Source: JAKAXS01 sp965279065
GTDB lineage: Bacteria > Pseudomonadota > Alphaproteobacteria > Rhizobiales > Hyphomicrobiaceae
Direction of reading: 5' to 3'
Assembly: GCA_965279065.1 (NCBI GenBank)
Contig: OZ257134.1
Span: 310,001-374,000 of the forward strand
Length of the DNA: 64,000 nt
Part shown: one piece after another, positions 8,216-14,805 of the stretch
Numbering within the stretch: position 1 is the first letter of the stretch
How the letters are laid out: each line of letters opens with the position of its first letter
Made by a program: the position numbers and the translations under genes
Notes under the pieces: model-generated
Told to the model about the DNA's origin: nothing
What the model saw: the letters and a program-made list of their open reading frames with translations, nothing else
Databases searched by the model: none

Positions 8216-8229
8216 GTACCGAACGGTAC
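8216..8229. promoter_or_regulatory. Perfect palindrome GTACCG-AA-CGGTAC at the presumed start site
   Basis: Fourteen bases read GTACCGAACGGTAC, two 6-base arms around AA. It falls where transcription from the promoter-like boxes at 8231-8258 should begin, so it may be a repressor operator, or if transcribed a 5' hairpin (GUACC, loop GUUC, GGUAC). Confidence 0.45.
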
Positions 8230-8230
8230 T

Positions 8231-8258
8231 CATGTAGGCACGCCAATCCCACAGTCAA
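8231..8258 (-). promoter_or_regulatory. Putative sigma-70 promoter of the small RNA
   Basis: On the minus strand TTGACT (8258-8253) is followed after 16 bases by TACATG (8236-8231). The -35 box is one base from consensus; the -10 box is weaker, as is usual in alphaproteobacteria. Transcription would start near 8224-8227. Confidence 0.45.
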
Positions 8259-8337
8259 TAGCTGACCGTAGCGACGAAAATAAAACGCGCAGAGCCTCAC
8301 GGCCCGCCGTCGTTTCACTCTGAACTCGCTGAGAAAA

Positions 8338-8511
8338 CTAGAGCCGACCTGCAAGCGTCGGGGTCGCGCTGACAACGAGCCGGTAGCCCGTTTCGCTGCC
8401 TGCTGCGTTCGTCTTGAGTGCCAACGTGGAGATCAGGCCGACACACACGGCAAGGGTAACGACGCCCCAGAGATCGCTGGAGCTGACGGATTTTGAAATC
8501 TGGCGGAGCAT
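8338..8511 (-). CDS. 57-residue single-span membrane peptide
   Basis: A short frame starting MLRQISKSVSSSDLW and ending LVVSATPTLAGRL. Residues 14-32 (LWGVVTLAVCVGLISTLAL) form one clear transmembrane segment; the N-terminus is basic and should be cytoplasmic, leaving a 25-residue polar tail outside. No family is recognised. No strong ribosome binding site precedes the ATG, but a 17-bp stem (8544-8593) lies in the expected leader, 33 bases upstream, and could control expression. The next gene upstream on the same strand is tetR (8644). The protein-like hydrophobicity supports a real gene, but evidence is limited by its size. Confidence 0.5.
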   Translation of the reverse strand: MLRQISKSVSSSDLWGVVTLAVCVGLISTLALKTNAAGSETGYRLVVSATPTLAGRL

Positions 8512-8543
8512 GGGGGCGACTCGAATTTGGAGCCAAACACTGC

Positions 8544-8593
8544 CGTGACCTCGTCGCGTCCGTTACGAGATACGAAGACGCGGCGAGGTCACG
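8544..8593. other. Long hairpin between tetR and the 57-residue peptide gene
   Basis: Bases 8544-8560 pair with 8577-8593 over 17 positions (CGTGACCTCGTCGCGTC against GACGCGGCGAGGTCACG, one G-U), leaving a 16-base loop. There is no adjoining T-run on either strand, so it is either a Rho-linked stop for tetR or a leader structure of the small downstream gene. Confidence 0.6.
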
Positions 8594-8643
8594 CAGCTGA
8601 CCGAATAAATAGCGCGTGAGTCTTATGGTTCCATGACAATCGG

Positions 8644-9321
8644 CTATTTTTTTGCGCTCCGGGCGGCCGTACCCGCTGCGGCAGGACAGCGCAGCATCAA
8701 GCCGTCGATGTAGGCGCCGACTGCCACGTCGAACGCCGCCGCTGCGTCCAGCGTCTTGAACGCCGGAATGAAGGCCCGCGTCGCGGCGAACTCCAGCGGA
8801 TCCAAAGCCTTCAGTTCTGCCTCCTCGGCCTTGCTCAACGGCTGCAGTAGGCCCTCGGCCTCCGCCAGCGCGAAACCCAGCACGAAGGCGAAGAAGGCCA
8901 ACCCCTGGGCCGCCGCGATCCCGTCGGCAAGTCCGGAGCGACGCAAGGCCCGATGCACGACTTCGCTGGCCGCGTGATCGCGCGGCCCCGTTGCATGATA
9001 GCGAAAGTGTAGCGGAAACAGCTTCGGATGCCGCCGCGCCAGATCGCGATAGGCGGCGGCGACCGCGCGCAGGTCGGCCTTCCAGTCGTCCGACGGTGCC
9101 GGCAACGAGACTGTATTGAGCGAAAAGTCGGCAACCTCCCGCAGCAGGCCCTCCCGCGATCCGAAATGATGCAGCAGGGTCATCGGATCGACGCCGAGTC
9201 TCGCTCCCAGCTTCCGCAGCGAGAAGCCATCCTCGCCTTCCGCTGCCGCAAGTGCGAACGCTGCATCCAGCAAATCGTCACGGTTAAGACCGCGGCGCCC
9301 ACGCGCCTGTGCCTTTGCCAT
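8644..9321 (-). CDS. TetR-family transcriptional regulator
   Basis: A 225-residue repressor-type protein. The N-terminal helix-turn-helix domain is at about residues 12-58 (LNRDDLLDAAFALAAAEGE, FSLRKLGARLGV, MTLLHHFGSREGLLREVAD). The rest is all-helical and forms the ligand and dimer domain, resembling the TetR_C group. It is divergent from the spuC-puuDAC-gabT operon, and a 13-base palindrome lies 20 bases upstream of its start, overlapping promoter-like boxes. It therefore probably represses itself and perhaps the putrescine operon; the inducer is unknown. The stop is preceded by a lysine run encoded by an A-tract. Confidence 0.88.
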   Translation of the reverse strand: MAKAQARGRRGLNRDDLLDAAFALAAAEGEDGFSLRKLGARLGVDPMTLLHHFGSREGLLREVADFSLNTVSLPAPSDDWKADLRAVAAAYRDLARRHPKLFPLHFRYHATGPRDHAASEVVHRALRRSGLADGIAAAQGLAFFAFVLGFALAEAEGLLQPLSKAEEAELKALDPLEFAATRAFIPAFKTLDAAAAFDVAVGAYIDGLMLRCPAAAGTAARSAKK

Positions 9322-9331
9322 AGTGGGTCTC

Positions 9332-9359
9332 TTGACAATTTCTACACCGTAGACATTAT
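9332..9359 (+). promoter_or_regulatory. Putative promoter driving the spuC-puu operon
   Basis: TTGACA (9332-9337) matches the -35 consensus exactly and CATTAT (9354-9359) lies 16 bases downstream. It would give a leader of about 295 bases before spuC. The 340-base gap (9322-9661) holds this, the operator-like palindrome and one 52-codon frame at 9453 that I do not call. Confidence 0.45.
9341..9353. promoter_or_regulatory. Palindrome TCTAC-ACC-GTAGA, candidate TetR operator
   Basis: Five-base perfect arms around ACC. It sits between the -35 and -10 boxes of the putative spuC promoter and 20 bases ahead of the tetR start, the classical position for a repressor that controls both genes. A related ACCGTA core recurs at about 9364-9371. 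Confidence 0.5.
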
Positions 9360-9661
9360 CCCTATACCGTACTCCGAAACTTGCTGAAAGCCCGAACAGT
9401 TCTAGAGTATGGTCGAGGTCCCGCGCGGCGCGGGTACGGCAGGCAGATAATCATGCAGTCGCGGCCTATCTCATCCGACCCAAAGCGTGCGCTCCGGCGC
9501 AGGGGCGGCCGCGCGCTGGACGCGCCGCTGCAGCCTGCCGCGGCGCTTAGCCGTAAACGGCAGCTGCTGGAGCTTTGCGCCCGCATTGGTTACACGCCTC
9601 CGCGGCACTAGCTGCACTGCTTTGCCCGCCCGTAAATTTGGCGCTGCCGGAGGTTCCCCTG

Positions 9662-11050
9662 ATGTCGTCTCGCAACCAACAAACGAACTACTCGTTGCAG
9701 CAGCTCGATGCGCTGCATCACCTGCATCCATTCACCAACCACCGCACGATGCGGGCTGGCGGCGCGCGCGTGATCGTGCGTGGCGAAGGACCCTACCTGT
9801 GGGACGCCGACGGAAACCGCACCCTCGACGGCATGTCCGGACTCTGGACCACGTCGATCGGCTCCGGCCGCAAGGAGTTGGCCGAGGCCGCTTACAAGCA
9901 GATGCTCGAGCTGCCCTACTACAACACGTTCTTCAAGACGACCCACGAACCGGTTGTCCGTCTCGCGCGCAAGCTGGCTGAGCTGGCGCCGGGCAATCTC
10001 AACCAGGTCTTCTTCGGGTCGTCGGGTTCAGAATCCAACGACACCGCCATCCGCCTCATCCGCCACTATTGGGCGCTGAAGGGCGAACCCAAGCGCCAGA
10101 TTATCATCAGCCGCACCCAGGCCTATCACGGCTCGACCATCGCGGCCGGTTCGATGGGCGGCATGTCCCACGTGCACCAGCACAGCTATCCGGTCTATCC
10201 CGGTTTCCGTCACGTCATGGACCCGTACTGGTACGGCGAAGCGATGGATGGCGAGACGCCGGAGGCGTTCGGTCTGCGCGCGGCAAAGGCCCTGGAAGCG
10301 GAGATCCTGGCCATCGGCCCCGAGAACGTCGCTGCCTTTGCGGGCGAGCCGGTGCAGGGCGCCGGCGGCGTCAAGATCGCGCCGTCGACCTACTGGCCCG
10401 AGGTGCAGAAGATCATCGACAAGTACGGCATCCTGTTCCTGGCCGACGAGGTCATCACCGGCTTCGGCCGCCTCGGCACGTGGTTCGCGTCCGATTACTA
10501 CGGCGTCCGTCCAAACCTGATTACGTTCGCCAAAGCCGTGACGTCCGGCTATCTGCCGCTCAGCGGCCTGATCGTCGACGACAAGATCGTCGACGTGCTG
10601 AACAGCCACAACGACGATTTCAACCACGGCTACACCTTCTCCGGCCACCCGGTCGCCTGCGCCGTCGCCCTCAAGAACCTTGAGATCCTCGAGAACGAAC
10701 ACCTCATCGAGAACGTCAACACCACCACCGGCCCGGCGCTGGCCAGAATGCTGGCGAAGTTCAAGGATCATCCGCTCGTCGGCGAGGTTCGCTCGGTCGG
10801 ACTGCTCGGCGCCATCGAACTGGTCGCCGACAAGCGGTCGCGCAAGCGCTTCGACCAGTTGGGCCGCGTCGGCACCATCTGCCGCGATCACTTCGTGCGC
10901 GAAGGCTTCATCATGCGCGCCACCTTCGACACCATGGTCTGCGCCCCGGCGCTGATCTGGACGCAGGCGCAGTTTGACGAGGCCGAAGCCGTCATCGGCA
11001 AGGCGCTCGACATGACCCTCAACGACGTCGCGGGAGAGATCGCGGCATGA
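9662..11050 (+). CDS. spuC: Class III aminotransferase, putrescine-pyruvate type
   Basis: A 462-residue PLP-dependent enzyme of fold type I. The PLP lysine is Lys291 in TFAKAVTSGYLPLSG, and the cofactor-binding Asp is in LFLADEVITGFGR. Overall it resembles Pseudomonas SpuC and the related omega-amine:pyruvate transaminases (YLWDADGNRTLDGMSGLW, FFGSSGSESNDTA, GGMSHVH). It would convert putrescine to 4-aminobutanal with pyruvate as acceptor, in the cytosol. The ATG at 9662 has GGAGG at 9649-9653; longer frames upstream are not coding. It overlaps puuD by 4 bases, so the two are translationally coupled. Cadaverine or another diamine could also be used. Confidence 0.85.
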   Translation: MSSRNQQTNYSLQQLDALHHLHPFTNHRTMRAGGARVIVRGEGPYLWDADGNRTLDGMSGLWTTSIGSGRKELAEAAYKQMLELPYYNTFFKTTHEPVVRLARKLAELAPGNLNQVFFGSSGSESNDTAIRLIRHYWALKGEPKRQIIISRTQAYHGSTIAAGSMGGMSHVHQHSYPVYPGFRHVMDPYWYGEAMDGETPEAFGLRAAKALEAEILAIGPENVAAFAGEPVQGAGGVKIAPSTYWPEVQKIIDKYGILFLADEVITGFGRLGTWFASDYYGVRPNLITFAKAVTSGYLPLSGLIVDDKIVDVLNSHNDDFNHGYTFSGHPVACAVALKNLEILENEHLIENVNTTTGPALARMLAKFKDHPLVGEVRSVGLLGAIELVADKRSRKRFDQLGRVGTICRDHFVREGFIMRATFDTMVCAPALIWTQAQFDEAEAVIGKALDMTLNDVAGEIAA

Positions 11051-11787
11051 GCCGTCCTATCGTTATCATTCCCGCCGACACCAAAGTCATCGAGACCCTC
11101 ACCTTCGACGCCGTCGGCCGGAAATATTCCGCCGCCGTCGCCGAGGTGGCGGAGTGCCAGCCACTGCTGGTACCGCTCGAAGCCGCGCTCGTCGACATCG
11201 GCGCCATCCTCGAGATCGCCGACGGCATCCTGCTGTCCGGCAGTGTCTCCAACGTCCATCCCAGCCTCTATGGCGCCGAACAGCCGCTGCGGCCCGAAAC
11301 GATGGACCCTGCGCGCGATGCGGTGACCCTGCCGCTCATCCGCACTGCGGTGGAAAAGAAGATCCCCCTGTTCGCCATCTGCCGCGGCTACCAGGAACTC
11401 AACGTCGCCATGGGCGGCAGCCTGTATCAGGCCGTCCACGATCAGCCCGGCCTAAACGATCATCGCGAGAAGCCGAAGGAACTGATGGACGACCGCTTCG
11501 GCCCCTCGCACCCCATTCGCCTTGAGGGTGACCTGCGCGATTGGGTCGGCCAGGAAACCGTGATCGTCAACTCGCTGCATGGCCAGGGTATCCGCCGCCT
11601 GGCTGACGGCTTGCGACCGCAGGCCTATGCCGAGGACGGACTGGTCGAGGCCGTCATGGGCCCGTCCCACCATCCCTTCCTGCTTGGCGTCCAGTGGCAC
11701 CCTGAATGGAAGGCCGCCGCCAACACTGTTTCCACAGCCCTGTTCCATCGTTTTGGCGACGCCGTGAGAGGCAACGCAGCATCATGA
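11047..11787 (+). CDS. puuD: Gamma-glutamyl-gamma-aminobutyrate hydrolase
   Basis: A 246-residue class I amidotransferase-like hydrolase (peptidase C26). The nucleophile is Cys112 in AICRGYQELNVAMGGSL, and His218 and Glu220 come from VQWHPEW. LHGQGIRRL and DGILLSGSVSNVHPSLYG are characteristic of PuuD. It releases glutamate from gamma-glutamyl-GABA, the last glutamylated intermediate of the Puu pathway. Its ATG overlaps the stop of spuC (ATGA at 11047-11050) and its own stop overlaps the start of puuA in the same way, so spuC-puuD-puuA form one coupled unit. Confidence 0.92.
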   Translation: MSRPIVIIPADTKVIETLTFDAVGRKYSAAVAEVAECQPLLVPLEAALVDIGAILEIADGILLSGSVSNVHPSLYGAEQPLRPETMDPARDAVTLPLIRTAVEKKIPLFAICRGYQELNVAMGGSLYQAVHDQPGLNDHREKPKELMDDRFGPSHPIRLEGDLRDWVGQETVIVNSLHGQGIRRLADGLRPQAYAEDGLVEAVMGPSHHPFLLGVQWHPEWKAAANTVSTALFHRFGDAVRGNAAS

Positions 11788-13139
11788 CCCTCCCTCGCGT
11801 CTCGGCCGAGGAGGCAAGCGCCTTCCTCGCCGCCAATCCCACAGTGCAGTGGATCGACATTATCCTGTTCGATCTGAACGGCATGCCGCGCGGCAAGCGC
11901 ATCCGCCCCGCCGACTTGGCCGGCGTCGTCAAGAGCGGACTGATGCTTCCCGCCTCCGTCTACGTCCTCGATCCACGCGGCAACTCGATCGCCGAGACCG
12001 GCCGCCTGTGGGAGACCGGCGACTATGACATCAAGTTCCACCTCGTCGCCGGCACCCTGCATCCGGTGCCCGTCGGCCCCGGCACGCACGCCCAGGCCGT
12101 GATGGTTCCCGAAGAGCCCTACGATTTGGCGCCGCACGGCATCCTCGGCGCTCAGGTTGAGCGCTTCAAGAAGGCCGGTCAGACACCCGTCGTCGCCGTC
12201 GAGTTGGAGTTCTACGTCACCAAACGGCGTGCCGACGGCAAGTTCACTCTCGAGACGCCGGCCGGCGTCTGCTCCGACCCCGACCAGCCGATGACCTTCA
12301 TGTTCGAGGAGATGGACACTCTCGGCCCATTCATCGACGACATCTACCGCATCGCCGAAACTCAGGGCCTGCCCGTCGACGCCGTCATGCAGGAAAGTGG
12401 CCCCGGGCAGTTCGAGATCAATCTCAAGCACACCGATGATGCCGTGAAAGCGGCGCAGGACGGCCTGCTTCTGAAGCGCGCCATCAAGGCCGCCGCTCAC
12501 ACCCACGACCTGGAGGCCACCTTCATGGCCAAGCCGCACCACGACTGGACCGGCTCAGGCATGCACATCCACGTCAGCCTCGTCGACGCCAAGGGCAACA
12601 ACGTGTTTGCCGCCACGGGCAATAAGATGGCTCCGATGTTCCGCCACGCCATCGGCGGCCTGCGCGCCACGATGCCGGACTTCATGGCCTTCTGGGCGCA
12701 GTCGGCCAACGCCTACCGCCGCTACGTGCCCGAATCCTACGTGCCGCTCGCCGCGCAATGGGGCTCCAACAACCGCACGGTCGCCCTGCGCATCCCGTAC
12801 GGGTCGGGCGCGGCGACGCGCATCGAGCACCGCGTTGCCGGCGCCGACGCCAATCCCTATCTGGTGGTAGCGGGCATCCTGGCCGGCATCCATCACGGCA
12901 TCGCTGATAAGATCGATCCCGGCCCCGAAGCGACAGGCGACGCCGCAACCCTCGACGGCCCGGAACTGCCGATCGCCTGGGTCAATGCCCTGTCGACGTT
13001 TAAGGCCTCACCGGTCGTCCGCGAGTACATCGGCGCCGACGTTCAGGACGTCTACTACAAGCTCAAGACGACGGAGCGCGTCAGCTTCGAACGCATCGTC
13101 ACCTCGCTCGACCACGCCTGGTACGCCCAGGTCGCTTAG
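11784..13139 (+). CDS. puuA: Gamma-glutamylputrescine synthetase (glutamine synthetase family)
   Basis: A 451-residue GS-family ligase. The N-terminal region VQWIDIILFDLNGMPRGKRI and SVYVLDPRGNSI closely parallels E. coli PuuA. The catalytic half shows the metal and glutamate residues in VVAVELEFYV, GPGQFEINLKHTDD, the ATP loop HDLEATFMAKPHHDWTGSGM and NNRTVALRIP, then HRVAGADANPYLV. It joins glutamate to putrescine at ATP cost, the entry step of the gamma-glutamyl route. The start at 11784 overlaps the puuD stop (ATGA). A second copy lies at 17398-18798. The adenylylation motif of true GlnA is absent, as expected. Confidence 0.92.
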   Translation: MTLPRVSAEEASAFLAANPTVQWIDIILFDLNGMPRGKRIRPADLAGVVKSGLMLPASVYVLDPRGNSIAETGRLWETGDYDIKFHLVAGTLHPVPVGPGTHAQAVMVPEEPYDLAPHGILGAQVERFKKAGQTPVVAVELEFYVTKRRADGKFTLETPAGVCSDPDQPMTFMFEEMDTLGPFIDDIYRIAETQGLPVDAVMQESGPGQFEINLKHTDDAVKAAQDGLLLKRAIKAAAHTHDLEATFMAKPHHDWTGSGMHIHVSLVDAKGNNVFAATGNKMAPMFRHAIGGLRATMPDFMAFWAQSANAYRRYVPESYVPLAAQWGSNNRTVALRIPYGSGAATRIEHRVAGADANPYLVVAGILAGIHHGIADKIDPGPEATGDAATLDGPELPIAWVNALSTFKASPVVREYIGADVQDVYYKLKTTERVSFERIVTSLDHAWYAQVA

Positions 13140-13149
13140 CGCTAACAAG

Positions 13150-13207
13150 GAGTGCTTCCGGAAAAGTGTGAAGCGGTTTTCCGATAAGAAGCACGACAGC
13201 AACAAGG
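13150..13207. repeat. Dispersed palindromic repeat, copy A
   Basis: GAGTGCTTCCGGAAAAGTG at 13150 leads an imperfect palindrome whose other half is GGTTTTCCGATAAGAAGCAC. It is nearly identical over 55 bases to copy B at 45146 and related to copy C at 29871. It occupies the whole puuA-puuC gap and its edge abuts the AAGGAGG ribosome binding site of puuC. Confidence 0.85.
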
Positions 13208-13217
13208 AGGTTCTGTC

Positions 13218-14705
13218 ATGACCTCGCTCGCCCATTTCGAAACGCTGGCCGGCTCCATCGAGCTGCCCGGCAAGGCCATCATCGACGGCAAACTGCTCGC
13301 CAGCGCCAGTGGCGAAACCTTCGACAACGTCGGCCCCCGCGACGGCCGCGTGCTCAACAAGGTGGCGTCCTGCGCTACCGTCGACGTCGACATTGCCGTC
13401 ACCGCGGCTCGCCAGGCCTTTGAAGACGGCCGCTGGCGCAACCTGCACTACCGCAAGAAGAAGGACATCCTCTTCAGGCTCGCAGAGCTGATGGAGCGCG
13501 ACGCCGAGACCTTGGCGCTGCTCGAAAGCCTCGACGTCGGCAAGCCGATCAAGGACTCCCTGGCGGTCGACATCCCCGGCGCCATCCGCACGCTGCGCTA
13601 CTACGCTGAAGCCCTCGACAAGGTCTACGGCGAAGTCGGCCCCGGCACGCCCGATCGCTTCTCCTTCGCCGTGCACGAGCCGCTCGGCGTCATCGGCATC
13701 ATCGTGCCGTGGAACTTCCCGCTGCTGATGGCCATGTGGAAGGTCGCCCCCGCGCTCGCCATGGGCAACTCCATCGTCCTGAAGCCCGCCGAGCAGTCGC
13801 CGATGACGGCACTCAAGCTTGGCCAGCTCGCGCTCGAAGCCGGCGTGCCGCCCGGCGTCCTCAACATCGTGCCCGGTCTCGGCGCCACCGCCGGCAAGGC
13901 CATCGCGCTCCACATGGACGTCGACATGATCGCCTTCACCGGTTCCGGTGCCGTCGGCAGGCTGCTGATGCAGTATTCCGGCCAGTCGAACCTGAAGCGC
14001 GTCAGCCTGGAACTCGGCGGCAAGTCCCCGCAGATCGTCTTCGCTGATTGTCCCGACCTGAACGCCGCTGCCGTACAAGCCGCCTGGAGCATCTTCTTCA
14101 ACCAGGGCGAGGTCTGCACTGCAGCCTCCCGCCTGCTCGTGCAGGACACGATCGCCGACGCCTTCACTGAAAGCCTGCTGCGCGCCGCGCGCAAGGTCTC
14201 GCCTGGCGACCCGCTGGAGCCGCGCACCAACTTCGGCGCCATGGTCAGCCAGGAGCAGATGAAGACGGCCCTGCGTTACATCGATACCGCTCAGAAGGAA
14301 GGCGCATCCCTCAAGCTCGGTGGCCACCAGACCCGCGCCGACACTGGCGGCTTCTACGTCGAGCCGACGGTGTTCGCCGACGTGCAACCCAAGCACACGC
14401 TGGCGCGCGAGGAAGTCTTCGGCCCGGTGCTCGCCGTCACCAAGTTCTCGAATGCGGAGGACGCCTTCCGCATGGCCAACGATACGGTCTACGGCCTCGC
14501 CGCCGGCCTGTGGACGAAGGATCTCAGCCTCGCCCACCACGCCGCGCGCAAACTCAAGGCGGGCCTCGTCTGGATCAACGGCTGGGACAGCTGCGACATC
14601 ACGATGCCGTTCGGCGGCTTCAAGCAGTCCGGATTCGGCCGCGACCGCTCGCTGCATGCGCTCCACAAGTACGCCGACCTCAAGGCCGTATCGATCACGA
14701 TCTGA
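13218..14705 (+). CDS. puuC: Gamma-glutamyl-gamma-aminobutyraldehyde dehydrogenase
   Basis: A 495-residue NAD(P)-dependent aldehyde dehydrogenase. The general base is Glu265 in LELGGKSP and the catalytic thiol is Cys300 in FFNQGEVCTAASRL. Cofactor contacts are seen in IVPWNFPLLMAMWK and AFTGSGAVGRLL, and the C-terminus has EVFGPVLAV and PFGGFKQSGFGRD. Its closest recognisable type is PuuC/AldH, which oxidises gamma-glutamyl-4-aminobutanal (and 4-aminobutanal) to the acid, serving both the Puu and SpuC routes here. AAGGAGG precedes the ATG by 7 bases. It is 78 bases downstream of puuA, separated only by a palindromic repeat. Confidence 0.92.
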   Translation: MTSLAHFETLAGSIELPGKAIIDGKLLASASGETFDNVGPRDGRVLNKVASCATVDVDIAVTAARQAFEDGRWRNLHYRKKKDILFRLAELMERDAETLALLESLDVGKPIKDSLAVDIPGAIRTLRYYAEALDKVYGEVGPGTPDRFSFAVHEPLGVIGIIVPWNFPLLMAMWKVAPALAMGNSIVLKPAEQSPMTALKLGQLALEAGVPPGVLNIVPGLGATAGKAIALHMDVDMIAFTGSGAVGRLLMQYSGQSNLKRVSLELGGKSPQIVFADCPDLNAAAVQAAWSIFFNQGEVCTAASRLLVQDTIADAFTESLLRAARKVSPGDPLEPRTNFGAMVSQEQMKTALRYIDTAQKEGASLKLGGHQTRADTGGFYVEPTVFADVQPKHTLAREEVFGPVLAVTKFSNAEDAFRMANDTVYGLAAGLWTKDLSLAHHAARKLKAGLVWINGWDSCDITMPFGGFKQSGFGRDRSLHALHKYADLKAVSITI

Positions 14706-14750
14706 CCTGAGCCGTCGACGCAGTCGTAGAATGTCACGTTGATGAAATCG

Positions 14751-14789
14751 GCGCCGGCGGCCGGCTCCCCGGAGGGGAGTCGCCGGCGC
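14751..14789. other. Strong nested hairpin between puuC and gabT
   Basis: GCGCCGGCG (14751-14759) pairs perfectly with CGCCGGCGC (14781-14789) and encloses a second stem CTCCCC-GGA-GGGGAG (14765-14779). It ends 16 bases before the gabT start. No T-run follows, so readthrough is expected; it may stabilise or process the mRNA. Confidence 0.6.
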
Positions 14790-14805
14790 AAACAAGGAGT
14801 CTTCA

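Larger units (their letters stand above)
8080..8229 (-). ncRNA. Candidate small RNA with anti-Shine-Dalgarno-like C-rich segments
   Basis: A transcript of about 145 bases is inferred from a promoter-like pair at 8231-8258 and the strong terminator at 8080-8121. Inside, on the minus strand, a stem (CGCG-G-CGGT with ACCGCGCG, one bulged G) encloses a loop containing CCCCTCCCCC (8189-8180), and a second unpaired-looking segment reads TTTCCTCCCC (8136-8127). Exposed CCUCCC-type motifs that pair with ribosome binding sites are the hallmark of the rhizobial alpha-r14 and Rhodobacter CcsR small RNAs. The primary sequence has not been matched to any known family, and the open frame across it (8233 down to 7985) has no protein-like composition. 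Seen: promoter-like boxes, hairpins, terminator. Inferred: an RNA regulator of translation. Confidence 0.5.

Noticed and set aside
9453..9611. A 52-codon frame in the leader of spuC
   Set aside because: Poor ribosome binding site, Arg/Pro-rich composition and no hydrophobic or conserved segment.
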